From Streptococcus lutetiensis (GTDB lineage Bacteria; Bacillota; Bacilli; Lactobacillales; Streptococcaceae): a stretch of 64,000 nt of DNA. The stretch covers positions 1,426,001 through 1,490,000 of the forward strand of contig NZ_LS483403.1 of the NCBI RefSeq assembly GCF_900475675.1, given 5' to 3'. Shown here piece after piece: positions 26,877 through 36,616 of this stretch; positions within the stretch are counted from its first letter, which is position 1; every line of letters begins with the position of its first letter. The position numbers and the translations under genes were made by a program. Under the pieces are notes generated by a model. That model was not told the origin of the DNA and searched no databases. It saw nothing but the letters and a program-made list of their open reading frames with translations.

Positions 26877-27971
26877 TCATTTAATGATTCTAATCGGCAC
26901 TTTTCCCCAAGTTTGTTCTTGAAGGTGTGGATTGCCAAGCTGATAGACTTGGTCGGCTTGCTGGGTCACCGCATCCCACGGTTTGGCACCGATTCGAGCC
27001 ACGATATCCACAGACTTTTTCACCATTTTCAGGTGTTTCTGCCCTTTTGGCGTAAATCCCAGCACGTGAACAGCTTCTGGTAAGGGCTTTTCCACAGCTC
27101 CCACCAAAATATAAGCCAAAATACGGCGCACACGCGCCTTTGTGTAGCGTTTCGTGGCAACTTTATCCACTAACTCGTCCACAGTCGCTACGCTCCTAAT
27201 AGCAGAGCGAATACGGCTGGCTAGTTCTTCATTAACTTGAAAAATCCCCGTTAAATCAGCATTTGTCAGGATTTGATATTTGAGCAATTGGAAATAATTC
27301 TCCCAAGTCACTTGAGGGGCGCCTAGGAAAAGGTCAGCTTGCGGCATAAATTTATCCACAAAATCTTTGTCTTGTCTGTGGATACGCAAATTTGTCGCGG
27401 AAGCAAAAGCCACATCGGTGTCTAGCGAGTGATAACCTGCTCCCTGACGCTTAATAGGGCTAAGCTGAATCGCCTTTCCAGCGCAAGCTTTGGCATACGA
27501 TAGCCCTAAAATGTGGTTTGGCGTATCACCTGTGAAGTTGACACCAGCAAAGGTCTCCCACATTTTCTGCGTTTTCTGTGGATAAGACAGATTATCTGGC
27601 AAACTTTGCAAGTAATCCACCATTTTCTGTTGATTATCCCCATAAATCTGTGAAAAGTGTTGATAATCCAGATTTTCTTCCGTGCCAAATGCCAACTTAT
27701 CCACAGCTAAACGCTCTAAAATATCCACCGCACCTTGTGCAAAGTAATCCGCTGACTGAACAGCTACCAAAAATGGCAATTCAACCACCAAATCAGCGCC
27801 ATTTCGCAGCGCCATTTCCGCGCGTGTCCACTTATCCACAATCGCAGGCTCACCACGTTGGACAAAGTTTCCCGATATGGCAATAATCTTGACCCCCTCA
27901 GCCTGCGACAGCAAATACTTATGCCCATTATGAAAAGGATTAAATTCAGCAATAATACCAGTAACAGTCAT
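26877..27971 (-). CDS. tmcAL: tRNA(Met) cytidine acetate ligase TmcAL (YlbM)
   Basis: TmcAL makes N4-acetylcytidine at position 34 of elongator tRNA-Met from acetate and ATP, which keeps AUG decoding accurate. The 364-residue product starts [24 protein letters not shown], with the nucleotidyltransferase HxGH-type site, and has [11 protein letters not shown] and FGTE segments. In other streptococci it directly follows the SAM methyltransferase and rsfS; here a decayed AlbA-like gene lies between (27992-29173). Confidence 0.93.
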   Translation of the reverse strand: MTVTGIIAEFNPFHNGHKYLLSQAEGVKIIAISGNFVQRGEPAIVDKWTRAEMALRNGADLVVELPFLVAVQSADYFAQGAVDILERLAVDKLAFGTEENLDYQHFSQIYGDNQQKMVDYLQSLPDNLSYPQKTQKMWETFAGVNFTGDTPNHILGLSYAKACAGKAIQLSPIKRQGAGYHSLDTDVAFASATNLRIHRQDKDFVDKFMPQADLFLGAPQVTWENYFQLLKYQILTNADLTGIFQVNEELASRIRSAIRSVATVDELVDKVATKRYTKARVRRILAYILVGAVEKPLPEAVHVLGFTPKGQKHLKMVKKSVDIVARIGAKPWDAVTQQADQVYQLGNPHLQEQTWGKVPIRIIK

Positions 27972-27991
27972 GGAGTGCTCCTAAATTTATA

Positions 27992-29173
27992 CTAATAATC
28001 TATTCTTCTATATTCACTTAACATTTTTTGAAGTATACATATGTCCTCACATTCCTGCTTAAATGCACCATAAGTATAGCCATTTCCTAATTTTGGAACT
28101 GTAGGAACAATACTTTGAATTTCACTAGAGTAACATTTTCTGCTTTCTTCCCAATTCCTTTTAATAAATCGCTTAAAATTTAATCTTTCTTCTTTTGAGT
28201 TAAATACCAAAATACTTTCAAAAAAATTATTTCTAGAGATTCTTGCATCATCAGTATATTTTTTACAATACAAGAATTCATTAAGCTTAAAAATTAATGA
28301 ATCTTTTTCCATGTATTTAAACGTAATATCCCATCCTCTATTAGCATTGAAAGTTATACCATCAGTTTCTGGACATGGAGTAGCATATCTTCAACCATCT
28401 AAAGATAAACCTACAAAATCTGCTAGTAAAGTTTGATGATAATATAATTGTATTTTTAAATAACTAGGAGTAGAATCTGATTGAAAAAAGTGATAATATT
28501 CATAACCATGTCGACTTTCATCAAAATCATAAATTAATCTATATTCTGGGAAAAATTTATAATACATTTCCATAATATAATCTGAAGTATTTATCCAATT
28601 CTTTGTATCTTTTAAATAAATTTCAAATTTTTCAATTGGTGTTTGAAGAAGACCTAATCTTTTTTTCCATAAATATTCAACCTTATCTATGTCTGCAGAC
28701 TTATCTTTTGGAGTATTACTATCTTGGATTCTTGTATAAATGTGATTTGCTTTTAAATTTTTGAAGTTTTCTTTCAGATAGAATGGTATTTGTCCACTAT
28801 TATGAATTATTATTACATCTAGAGTAGACGATTCTATAAAAACCTGTTTTACAGTTACAACTGGTTAAATATCTCCTGCAAATTTTTTATCCTTCAAAAA
28901 ATCAACAATTTTTTGAGTGTTTATCCGATTTTGATCTGCAACCACATCATATAAAGAAAAATTAGCATCATCCACACCGATAATAATATAAGCATCATGA
29001 TTAGCTAAATTATTTGCCATACATATAATATCATGTAAAAGATCAGCACTTTTACTAGAATCATACCATTGACGTTTAAAATCCCAATATTCTCCTTCTT
29101 GATGAAGTTCAATCAAATAACTAATTTCATCTTCTAAATCACTATTTATATTACTATTTTGAGAACATTCCAT
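27992..29173 (-). pseudogene. AlbA_2/Schlafen-like gene with two in-frame stops
   Basis: One reading frame of 394 codons runs from the ATG at 29173 (AGAGAAG upstream) to 27992, broken by TAA at 28865-28867 and TGA at 28391-28393 with no frameshift. The N-terminus (EGEYWDFKRQWYDSSKSADLLHDIICMANNLANHDAYIIIGVDD) is an AlbA_2 (Schlafen AAA_4) putative nucleic-acid-binding domain. The rest is AT-rich and unrecognised. Single transitions (CAA to TAA and TGG to TGA) would explain both stops. The gene splits a conserved cluster and looks acquired and then lost. AlbA_2 proteins occur in phage-defence and regulatory contexts; no function is claimed here. Confidence 0.8.
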
Positions 29174-29208
29174 TTTATACCACTTCTCTTTAAAAATCAG
29201 CCATCCCC

Positions 29209-29946
29209 CTACTTCTGGCACACAAAGAACCAGCGGTTTGATTTTTTGCGTGGCTTTTTGTCCTCAAAGTCGGCGTAGAGTTTGAATGATTTGAAGCCTG
29301 CTTGTTCCAAGAGGATATCGTAAGTTAGGACTTCATAAGTGCGTTCTTCATGGACTTCGTCATAGCGTGTGAAGCGTCCATCCTCGTCTTGCAGAAAGAA
29401 AGTCAATTCATGCACAACAGAATGTGGTGCCTCATCAGCATAGGTATCCCAAACCATGGCAAATTTTTCTGCATTTTCATGGTAAGAATAACCAGGAAAA
29501 ACGGTGTCAGTTTGGTAAGTTGAGTGCACGTCAAAGATGAATACTCCGTCCTCATTCAAACAGTCGTAAACTTGTTTAAAGACATCACCAACCTCAACTT
29601 CATCAGCCATATAACAGATAGAATCTGAATAACAGGTCACCAAATCGTATTTTCCTGCTTGCGACAAATCGAGCATATTACCTTGTTTGAACTCGATAGC
29701 TTCGCTAACTGCTTTTGCACGTTTTCTTGCGATTTCAAGCATATCCTCACTCAAATCAAGCCCTGTCACGTCAAAGCCAGCTTTAGCAAAACGTACTGAC
29801 TGAATCCCTGTTCCGCAGGCTAATTCCAAGAGCTTTTTCTTATCTGTTGGAAAATGGCGGAGCGAAAAGTCTGTCCACTTGTCATAAAGGCTGTCGTCCA
29901 TGATGGCATCATAAACAGCAGCAAATTTTTCGTAGTTTTTGTTCAT
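29209..29946 (-). CDS. Class I SAM-dependent methyltransferase
   Basis: The 245-residue product has a Rossmann methyltransferase fold: LLELACGTGIQSVRFAKAGFDVTGLDLSEDMLEIA (motif I near residue 39), FKQGNMLDL, and YDLVTCYSDSICYM. It is the streptococcal YqeM-like gene that follows rsfS in the nadD-yqeK-rsfS cluster; its substrate is not known. Its frame overlaps the open frame upstream of the AlbA-like pseudogene start by a few bases. An internal terminator (29973-29990) stands just upstream, so it may be expressed at a lower level. Confidence 0.88.
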   Translation of the reverse strand: MNKNYEKFAAVYDAIMDDSLYDKWTDFSLRHFPTDKKKLLELACGTGIQSVRFAKAGFDVTGLDLSEDMLEIARKRAKAVSEAIEFKQGNMLDLSQAGKYDLVTCYSDSICYMADEVEVGDVFKQVYDCLNEDGVFIFDVHSTYQTDTVFPGYSYHENAEKFAMVWDTYADEAPHSVVHELTFFLQDEDGRFTRYDEVHEERTYEVLTYDILLEQAGFKSFKLYADFEDKKPRKKSNRWFFVCQK

Positions 29947-29972
29947 TTTCGTTTCTCTTCAAGTTTCAAAAA

Positions 29973-29990
29973 CCTTGCCAAACGGCAAGG
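29973..29990 (-). terminator. Internal terminator between rsfS and the methyltransferase
   Basis: CCTTGCC pairs with GGCAAGG (7 bp, 4-base loop) and runs into TTTTTG on the minus strand. It is a good intrinsic terminator in the middle of a conserved gene cluster. Confidence 0.85.
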
Positions 29991-30001
29991 CAAGATTATC
30001 C

Positions 30002-30355
30002 TTAAGCAAGGTATTCTGACACGTCAACCATAGGTGCTTCGTGCCACAATTTTTCAATGTTGTAGTGTTCGCGTTCGTCTTCTGAGAAGATGTGAACAAC
30101 AACATCGTTAAGGTCAAGAAGTATCCAACCAGTACGGCTATCACCTTCAGCGTGACTAGCATCTCCACCTGCTTCTTTAACTTTTTCACGGATATTTTCA
30201 GCAATAGCATCCAATTGACGAGTGTTCATAGCACTCACAACTACAAAATAATCAGTCACACTAGTCAACCCGTAAAGGTCCAAAATGACCATATCTTCTG
30301 CACGTTTCTCATCAGCTGCTTTCACAACCAATTCTAGTAATTCTTTTTTATCCAT
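30002..30355 (-). CDS. rsfS: Ribosomal silencing factor RsfS
   Basis: RsfS binds L14 on the 50S subunit and blocks subunit joining in starvation. The 117-residue product shows the family pattern [49 protein letters not shown], and [34 protein letters not shown]. It directly follows the isochorismatase-family gene (no gap) in the cluster. Confidence 0.97.
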   Translation of the reverse strand: MDKKELLELVVKAADEKRAEDMVILDLYGLTSVTDYFVVVSAMNTRQLDAIAENIREKVKEAGGDASHAEGDSRTGWILLDLNDVVVHIFSEDEREHYNIEKLWHEAPMVDVSEYLA

Positions 30356-30868
30356 TTAATCCTCTTTTAAAATTTCTTCTAAATCAGCCACTTGGGCAAA
30401 ACGTCCATTCCAAGTGCTTTCATAATGCTGTATTAATTGTTCTGCTGTAATTTCTCTTTCAGCAAAGGTAGTCGTGCCATTTTTAATAACTGCCAAATCA
30501 TAGCCAAACTCAAACGCCACCTTAACAGTCGTATCAATGCAATAATTCGTTGCCATGCCAATAATAATCAGCCGCTCAATAGCTTGGCTATCCAGATAAG
30601 TCTGTAAATGAGTTTCTTTAAAAGCACTATTATAATGCTTATCAAAAATTTTCTTGTCAACTTCTGGAGCAATAGCTTCGTAAATTTTCCACCCATGACT
30701 TCCTGTTAGTAGTTCATCGTCATTGTGGCGGACGTAAATCACCTCAATGTTTTTCTCACGACAAGTGGCGATTGCTTTTTGCCAGACAGACAAGCAGTTA
30801 TCAACTGCATACGGTTTAGCCTCTATCAAGGCTGTTTGAATATCAATCACTAACAGAGCTGTTTTCAT
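30356..30868 (-). CDS. Isochorismatase-family cysteine hydrolase
   Basis: The 170-residue product has the alpha/beta cysteine hydrolase fold: catalytic Asp in [10 protein letters not shown] (residue 9), a Lys in FDKHYNSAF, and the nucleophile Cys in [23 protein letters not shown]. Substrates in this family range from isochorismate to nicotinamide and N-carbamoyl compounds. The setting between nadD/yqeK and rsfS is conserved in streptococci and may hint at NAD salvage, but the substrate is not determined. Confidence 0.85.
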   Translation of the reverse strand: MKTALLVIDIQTALIEAKPYAVDNCLSVWQKAIATCREKNIEVIYVRHNDDELLTGSHGWKIYEAIAPEVDKKIFDKHYNSAFKETHLQTYLDSQAIERLIIIGMATNYCIDTTVKVAFEFGYDLAVIKNGTTTFAEREITAEQLIQHYESTWNGRFAQVADLEEILKED

Positions 30869-31464
30869 TTGTCATCTTTCATAAACCCAACATACGCATT
30901 ATAAGTTTCAATGGTTTGTGGGAAGATTGGAAAGGCTTGGTGTGCAAGGTGCTCAACGGTATGAACCGTTTCATAAGCCACTGCCTTATCTAACGATTCT
31001 TTGGCAACCACACGCGCTTCTTCCACTAATGGAAAACGGCGACCTGGCTCGATATAATCAGCAACATAGATAATCTTATCAAGTAATGACATGGCTCCAG
31101 AGCCAACAGTGTGCGTCTCAATGCTGCGCAAGATTTCCTTATCTGTCACACCCAAGTCTTCTTGAATCTTGTAAATACCAACCATGCCATGCCAGACATT
31201 GTTGCCCCATTTTTTGAGTTCTGGGTCAAGATTATACTTATCAATCAAGTCTAAAAATTCTTGGTCTGAAATCTCTTTGGCATAATCGTGGATTAATCCA
31301 GCCAGTCCAGCTTTTTCCGTATCATAACCATAACGCTCGGCTAGTTCAATCGCTGATTTTTCCACACCAAGGACGTGTTTAAAACGTTTCTCGCTCATGG
31401 CTGATGCAACTTTTTCCAAAAGTTCAGCACGTTCGATTCCCGCTGTGTATGTCTCATAGGTCAC
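30865..31464 (-). CDS. yqeK: YqeK HD-domain phosphohydrolase (Ap4A hydrolase family)
   Basis: YqeK enzymes symmetrically cut diadenosine tetraphosphate in Gram-positive bacteria. The product of about 199 residues shows HD motifs: [38 protein letters not shown], and [15 protein letters not shown] choose the GTG at 31464, eight bases after GAAGG. The frame extends seven codons to a TTG, but that would lie deeper within nadD. It overlaps the end of nadD by 11 bases. Confidence 0.93.
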   Translation of the reverse strand: MTYETYTAGIERAELLEKVASAMSEKRFKHVLGVEKSAIELAERYGYDTEKAGLAGLIHDYAKEISDQEFLDLIDKYNLDPELKKWGNNVWHGMVGIYKIQEDLGVTDKEILRSIETHTVGSGAMSLLDKIIYVADYIEPGRRFPLVEEARVVAKESLDKAVAYETVHTVEHLAHQAFPIFPQTIETYNAYVGFMKDDK

Positions 31465-32092
31465 GATAAAGACCTTCTTTCTCAATGTAGTCGATAACAG
31501 CTGGTGGTGTCAAAAAGTTTGGTCGGCATCCAGTTTCAAAGTGATGACGAATCAAGCTTGATGAAATATCCATCATTGGCACATCTACCCAAATGACAGG
31601 ATATGATGTTCCTGCCTTGTATTTAGGACGTTGCACACCAACGAATTGAACCATTTTGATCAATTCATCAATCTTATACCATTTTGGAAGGTAATCAACC
31701 ATATCAGCACCGATAATGAAATAGTAATCCACGTCTGGATTTTCTTCAATTAAAAGTTTCATAGTATCGTAAGTGTAGCTGATACCTTTACGTTCTAATT
31801 CGATTGTCTCAATATCCAGACCTTCAACACCCTCAATAGCTAACTCAAGCATTCTCAAGCGGTGTTTTTCATCAATCGTTTCTTTTTTATCAAGATGTGG
31901 TGGGGCATATTCGGGCATAAGAAGAACTTTGTCCAAACACAATTGTTGGCGGACTTGGTCAGCAACCACGAGATGAGCATTGTGGACAGGGTTAAAATTT
32001 CCGCCTAAAATACCAATTTGCTTACGATTTTTATCTTTTTCTTTTTTCTCCAGTTCCACTTTGGTAAATGGAGTAACTAATTCTAATGCCAT
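31454..32092 (-). CDS. nadD: Nicotinate-nucleotide adenylyltransferase NadD
   Basis: NadD joins nicotinate mononucleotide with ATP to make deamido-NAD. The 212-residue product has [19 protein letters not shown] (the HxGH-type site, His-Asn-Ala-His here, near residue 37), [18 protein letters not shown], and a C-terminal [11 protein letters not shown]. The start uses GGAGG eight bases before the ATG at 32092. Confidence 0.96.
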   Translation of the reverse strand: MALELVTPFTKVELEKKEKDKNRKQIGILGGNFNPVHNAHLVVADQVRQQLCLDKVLLMPEYAPPHLDKKETIDEKHRLRMLELAIEGVEGLDIETIELERKGISYTYDTMKLLIEENPDVDYYFIIGADMVDYLPKWYKIDELIKMVQFVGVQRPKYKAGTSYPVIWVDVPMMDISSSLIRHHFETGCRPNFLTPPAVIDYIEKEGLYRDL

Positions 32093-32158
32093 ATGACTAC
32101 CTCCGAGCTAGGTATTACCTACCAAGATCATTCAACTACATTGCCCGTTAAAAACAGA

Positions 32159-32473
32159 CTATTTATTCAATTCTTTTACTTTTGGTGAGATTTTACGGTT
32201 TTGTTTTTTAGATGATTCTTTGTAAAGAATGATGATACGTCCGATTTTAAGGACAGTATCGCAACCAATCTCATCTTCTAAGATTTCAGCCACTTCATGG
32301 ATGTCTTCATCAGTATTTTGAAGAAGAGTGACCTTAATTAATTCACGCGCATCCAATGCACTGCGGACGCTTGTTTTAATTTGGTCGTTAAGACCGTTTT
32401 TCCCAATTTGTACAATTGGTTTCATTGAGTGTGCTTGTGATTTCAAAAAAGCACGTTGTTTTGATGTTAACAT
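32159..32473 (-). CDS. yhbY: YhbY-type CRM RNA-binding protein
   Basis: YhbY binds pre-50S particles through a CRM domain. The 104-residue product starts MLTSKQRAFLKSQAHSMKPIVQIGKNGL with the typical GKNG loop, and continues LNDQIKTSVRSALDARELIKV. I trim the start from the longer frame to the ATG at 32473, which gives the usual family length. It sits between yqeH and nadD, as in most Firmicutes. Confidence 0.94.
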   Translation of the reverse strand: MLTSKQRAFLKSQAHSMKPIVQIGKNGLNDQIKTSVRSALDARELIKVTLLQNTDEDIHEVAEILEDEIGCDTVLKIGRIIILYKESSKKQNRKISPKVKELNK

Positions 32474-32587
32474 ATCTATAACTCTGAGGGCATTCTCAAA
32501 AGCAGATGTCACTAGATAGTCATCTGATTGCTAGCCCAAGCTCAAATCAAGTAAAATTGACTTGAACTTCCTTTCTTTTTATTTTCT

Positions 32588-33706
32588 TTAAATCAATGCT
32601 TTACGAAGAAGAACAGCTACACCTTCTGGTGCCCAAGCTGCAATCTTCACCGGATTAGCTTGTGAGGCTTTAATACGAATCCAACCAAGTCCTGAATAAA
32701 CCACATCCATTTTATCTTTGATGGTAAATTCATGACGGACCAATTTTGGAAACTCAGCCAATTCTTTATCACTTGGTGGTGTCAAAAGACTACCAACGTG
32801 TTTGTCGTAAAAGACATCAGCACCAGCTAATTTAGTACGGTGTAATTTCAAATTATTATCAAAATAAGCTGTGAAACCTTGTTTATCTCCTGAGATAAAA
32901 TCAAATCGACCCAAACCAGCCAAGAACAAAGTTTGTTCTGGATTAAGTTGGTAAGTTTTTGGTTTGATTTCTTTTTTCGGGCTGATGTATTTTAGATTCT
33001 TATCGCCAAGGTAGTGCGCCATTTGGTGACGGTGAATGATACCTGGTGTGTCAAAAATGTAAGACCCATCATCAAGTGGAATTTCAATTTTATCAAGCGT
33101 TGTTCCAGGGAAACGAGACGTTGTGATAATGTCCTTTTCACCTGTGATTTCTTTGATGATTGCATTGATAAGTGTTGATTTACCAACGTTTGTAACACCA
33201 ACGACGTAAACATCACGACCTTTGCGCAATTTTTCAATCTTTTCAATCAAGTCTTTGATGGCTTGATGGTTTTGGGCACTTGTCAAGATAACATCAACAG
33301 GACGAAGTCCTTCTTCATGTGCACGTTCAGTCAACCATTGAGTGACTTTACCTGTCTTAACAGATTTTGGCAAAATATCTTTTTTATTTCCGACAAGAAG
33401 AACATCATTGCCTGATACAAAACGTGACAAACCTGGGATAACTGACCCATTAAAATCAAAGATATCCACAACGTTAACCACAAGAGCATCACTATCCCCA
33501 ACTTCGTGAAGAAGTTTTAAAAATTCATCATCAGTAATGTGCACATCAGTGATTTCATTGTAGTGACGTAGTCTAAAACATCTTTGACAATACAATTCTC
33601 CAGTCTCTAAGCCCTTTTCAAGAGCAGCTTTCGGTGTGTATCCTGCTTGTTCTTTATCTTCTGTTTGAATTTTGGCTCCGCAGCCAATACATACTAATTC
33701 TTCCAT
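32588..33706 (-). CDS. yqeH: Ribosome biogenesis GTPase YqeH
   Basis: YqeH is a circularly permuted GTPase needed for 30S assembly. The 372-residue product has an N-terminal zinc finger (CIGCGAKIQ and LYCQRCFRLRHYNE), then G4 VGNKKDILPK, G5, G1 VGVTNVGKSTLINAI (near residue 165), and G3 DTPG, in permuted order. It starts in the single base shared with the yqeG stop, so the two are coupled. Confidence 0.96.
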   Translation of the reverse strand: MEELVCIGCGAKIQTEDKEQAGYTPKAALEKGLETGELYCQRCFRLRHYNEITDVHITDDEFLKLLHEVGDSDALVVNVVDIFDFNGSVIPGLSRFVSGNDVLLVGNKKDILPKSVKTGKVTQWLTERAHEEGLRPVDVILTSAQNHQAIKDLIEKIEKLRKGRDVYVVGVTNVGKSTLINAIIKEITGEKDIITTSRFPGTTLDKIEIPLDDGSYIFDTPGIIHRHQMAHYLGDKNLKYISPKKEIKPKTYQLNPEQTLFLAGLGRFDFISGDKQGFTAYFDNNLKLHRTKLAGADVFYDKHVGSLLTPPSDKELAEFPKLVRHEFTIKDKMDVVYSGLGWIRIKASQANPVKIAAWAPEGVAVLLRKALI

Positions 33707-34233
33707 TAAATTCCTTTTTGATATTGGATTTTTCCGTATTTTTCTTCAAGTTTAGCCCAAACACGACGTTCACGCCAGCGATTAATTCTAGTATTCCAAG
33801 CATCAGATTTAACCAAAGGTTTTACCAAAACAGACTGAATATCAGCACGGTGAGCCGCACGAATATCTGTCATCAATTGGTCACCAACCATGATAACTTC
33901 ATCACGGTCAAATCCATAACGCTTGATGGCTTTATTAATACCACGTGTGAAAGGTTTCATTGAACGGCTAACAAAGTCCACACCAAAGCGTGATACCGCA
34001 CGATCCACACGCGAATGGCTGTTATTTGATACGACAACCACCGAAATATCCGCCATAGTCATTTCATCCAACCACGCACGAACTTCTGGTGTGCCATCTG
34101 GGTTATTCCATGCAATCAAAGTATTATCCAAATCTACTAAAACGGCATGAATCCCATGTCGCAACAAATCATCTGCTCTTAAATCATAAACTGCCTCAAC
34201 CACAAAGGTCGGCCTATAATCGTCTATACTCAA
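33706..34233 (-). CDS. yqeG: YqeG family HAD-IIIA phosphatase
   Basis: YqeG is a small HAD phosphatase always found beside yqeH; some members act on phosphatidylglycerol phosphate. The product of about 175 residues has the HAD site AVLVDLDNTLIAW (near residue 30), VVVSNN, and MVGDQLMTDIRAA. I choose the TTG at 34233 (MSIDDYRPTF), which follows GGAGAG; the longer frame begins with a TTG inside that ribosome site. Confidence 0.92.
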   Translation of the reverse strand: MSIDDYRPTFVVEAVYDLRADDLLRHGIHAVLVDLDNTLIAWNNPDGTPEVRAWLDEMTMADISVVVVSNNSHSRVDRAVSRFGVDFVSRSMKPFTRGINKAIKRYGFDRDEVIMVGDQLMTDIRAAHRADIQSVLVKPLVKSDAWNTRINRWRERRVWAKLEEKYGKIQYQKGI

Positions 34234-34330
34234 ATTACTCTCCAAAAAAATATATTTTACTATTTATTTTAACATATTTGCCAAAATATGGCGAATTGAA
34301 AACCATTCCCACATAAGGAAATTTAATAAA

Positions 34331-34366
34331 AAAAGAACCCAAGGAAAGTTTTCCTCAAGCTCTTTT
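34331..34366 (-). terminator. Terminator after the DUF4230 gene
   Basis: AAAAGA with AAGGAAA on one side pairs with TTTCCT and TCTTTT on the other. On the minus strand it is followed by a run of T. Confidence 0.78.
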
Positions 34367-34375
34367 AAAATTTTC

Positions 34376-35086
34376 TTATTCTTTAGGGTCAATATTTTCA
34401 AATTTTAAATCTGAAACATTGATTTTAACACTGATTTTATCGTCAGATTTGAGATTAAGTAATTTTTCTAAATCTTGACTAGCGTATTTTGCTACTTTCT
34501 TTTGATATTTTTCCTGTGCCATAACATTGTTACTTGTTTTATAAATAGCATTTTGGCTTTTTTCATCTAAAAATTCCATTGCTTTTTTATTCGAAGTAAC
34601 AACATCAACTGTTTTATCAACAATTCCAGATGAAGAAGACAAAATTTCAAGGCCACCCTCTTTTTGTGAATCAACTTTTACAGTTAAAGGATTTTTGAAA
34701 GTTAAGACATTGTCCTTGATTTCAATATCATTTTGTGAAATATCAGTTAACTCCAACTTGAATTCTGTTTTTACAGGAATTTTCACTTCCAGTTTACGAC
34801 TAACAATCAAATCAGCAATTGTCTTTGTCCAATCTGGCCAATCTTTTGTTGTATTTGAATTAAAACTTTGAGTTTGCGTAGTCTCTGCTGCTGCCTCAGC
34901 CACAAGTAATTCATGTCTCTTTGAAAAACGTTTAACAACAAATTCGTATTTATCCTCTGTATCACCGTCAAAGATTTTTTTAAACCAATTGTTACCTTTC
35001 AAATAAAAAACAACAGTAGCAATAACAACAAGAATCACTACGATCCTAGCAATTTCTTTTCCTAAAGCTTTTCCGATACTTTTCAT
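34376..35086 (-). CDS. DUF4230 domain membrane-anchored protein
   Basis: The product of about 236 residues has an N-terminal transmembrane helix (about residues 11-30) and an extracytoplasmic part with the DUF4230 pattern: a mid-region of beta strands (KLEVKIPVKTEFKLELTDISQNDIEI) and a Lys-rich helical end. No signal cleavage or lipobox is seen, so it is probably an anchored surface protein. Of two close ATGs, 35086 is better spaced from GGAGG. Function is unknown. Confidence 0.75.
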   Translation of the reverse strand: MKSIGKALGKEIARIVVILVVIATVVFYLKGNNWFKKIFDGDTEDKYEFVVKRFSKRHELLVAEAAAETTQTQSFNSNTTKDWPDWTKTIADLIVSRKLEVKIPVKTEFKLELTDISQNDIEIKDNVLTFKNPLTVKVDSQKEGGLEILSSSSGIVDKTVDVVTSNKKAMEFLDEKSQNAIYKTSNNVMAQEKYQKKVAKYASQDLEKLLNLKSDDKISVKINVSDLKFENIDPKE

Positions 35087-35172
35087 AATCATTTTCCTCC
35101 ATTTTTAACAAATTTCATTATAAATATCGCAATAAAGCTTGTCAATGACTTTCTCAAAATCTGTCAAAAAAA

Positions 35173-35199
35173 GAGGTGAGACGAACCCGCTCAACCTCA
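35173..35199 (-). terminator. Terminator after the MFS gene
   Basis: GAGGTGAG pairs with CTCAACCTC (one bulge) around the loop ACGAACCCG. On the minus strand it is followed by seven T. Confidence 0.8.
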
Positions 35200-35212
35200 T
35201 ATTTGATAACAT

Positions 35213-36607
35213 CTAAGCTTCTTTTTCTTTACCATCAACAACTCTAAATAAGATAATCAATTCAATAACAGCTAAGACAAGCAAAATGATAAAGGCATTT
35301 CGTGACCCTCTAGCCGTTGCTTCTGAATAGCTGATACTTGTGTTTGATTGACTGAGCGCAACAACCAAAGATGCAACGGTCGTTCCAACTGCACCAGCAA
35401 ATTGTTGCAAAGTATTAAAGATAGCATTGGCATCTGCTCGTTTGTCTGAAGTTACTTGTTTTTGACCATTTGTCATAATATTACCAAAGGCAATTCCAGT
35501 ACCTGCCATTGATAGAATATAGATAACAGTTAACCAAGTATTCGGTAAATGCAAGGCCAAAATACTAAAGAGACAAAGAGCAAAGGCAAGTAAACTAACC
35601 CCAAAAATAATTGGCTTTTTAGCACCTAAACGGTCTAAAATTCTGCCGCTAAATGGTGCAAAGCAGGCACCAATAATTGCTCCTGGAAAGACTAAAAGAC
35701 CTGCGACAGTTGAACTTGAATGATTTACTAGCTGAATGTAATTCGGGATAATAAAGGACATTCCTAGATTGACAATTTGAAACAGGAAGAAAGCAATGAC
35801 ATGTCCAGCAAATTTACCATTTTTAAGAATAGATAAGTTAACAATTGGCTGTTCTAGATGTGAAGAACGTTTTACCAAGACAAGAAGACCAGCAATTCCA
35901 ACTACCAATCCTCCTAAAACAGGCACACTAAAGAAATCATATTCAGCCAAATTATTAATTCCTAAAATCAACCCAACAAATAAGCAAAGAATAGCTATAA
36001 CGCTAATTAAATCCAAACTTTCACGCGCCACTTTATTTTTTTGTTCAATAGATGTTACCCCTAAAATTAAAGAGATTAACAAAAGCGGGGTAAGCAAGAC
36101 AAAGACAAAACGCCATCCAAAATGCGATGAAACAAATCCACCAAATGTTGGACCAATCGCTGGTGCAACTGCAGTAATCAAAGTGCCAACACCCATCATC
36201 GTACCGATTTTACTCATTGGAACTTGATCCAAAATAATATTAAACATCAAAGGAAGCGCAATTCCGACTCCAATCCCTTGGATGACACGTCCAACCAAAA
36301 GTAAAGCAAAACTTGGCGCAATAGCATCGATTAGAACACCCAAAATAAACAACAAGTTGGCTGCTAAAAAGACTGATTTTGTCTTAAATGAACGTTTTAA
36401 GTAAGCTGACAAAGGTACTACTGACGCCACTACCAAAAGGTAGATTGTCGTCATCCATTGAACCGTTGATGTGTTAATATTAAATTCTTTCATCAAAGTC
36501 GGAAAGGTAATATTCATGGCAGTCTCAACTACGACACCGCAAAATGACAACATTCCTGCACCAACAATAGCCCTAATAACTTTTGCTGAAATTTTTTCTT
36601 CCGACAT
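35213..36607 (-). CDS. MFS multidrug exporter, DHA2 (EmrB/QacA) family
   Basis: The 464-residue product has about 14 transmembrane helices. It carries motif C (GTLITAVAPAIGPTFGGF, near residues 143-160), typical of drug:proton antiporters, and LVGRVIQGIGVGIALPL. It follows the MarR gene by 9 bases, so it should be expressed under that repressor's control in response to the exported compound. Confidence 0.9.
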   Translation of the reverse strand: MSEEKISAKVIRAIVGAGMLSFCGVVVETAMNITFPTLMKEFNINTSTVQWMTTIYLLVVASVVPLSAYLKRSFKTKSVFLAANLLFILGVLIDAIAPSFALLLVGRVIQGIGVGIALPLMFNIILDQVPMSKIGTMMGVGTLITAVAPAIGPTFGGFVSSHFGWRFVFVLLTPLLLISLILGVTSIEQKNKVARESLDLISVIAILCLFVGLILGINNLAEYDFFSVPVLGGLVVGIAGLLVLVKRSSHLEQPIVNLSILKNGKFAGHVIAFFLFQIVNLGMSFIIPNYIQLVNHSSSTVAGLLVFPGAIIGACFAPFSGRILDRLGAKKPIIFGVSLLAFALCLFSILALHLPNTWLTVIYILSMAGTGIAFGNIMTNGQKQVTSDKRADANAIFNTLQQFAGAVGTTVASLVVALSQSNTSISYSEATARGSRNAFIILLVLAVIELIILFRVVDGKEKEA

Positions 36608-36616
36608 ATTTCCCCC

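Noticed and set aside
26867..26880. TGTAAGCGCTCA near the end of tmcAL resembles a cre site.
   Set aside because: It lies at the 3' end of a gene, beyond its stop, with no promoter nearby, and the outer positions do not match.
15814..32155. The 12 bases CCCGTTAAAAAC occur in both the ECF spacer (15814-15825) and the nadD leader (32144-32155).
   Set aside because: Many 12-base matches are expected by chance in 64 kb, and the flanking bases and stems differ, so this is not evidence of a repeat family.
33634..33963. A 109-codon plus-strand ORF across the yqeG-yqeH junction.
   Set aside because: It is the antisense shadow of two well-supported coding genes.
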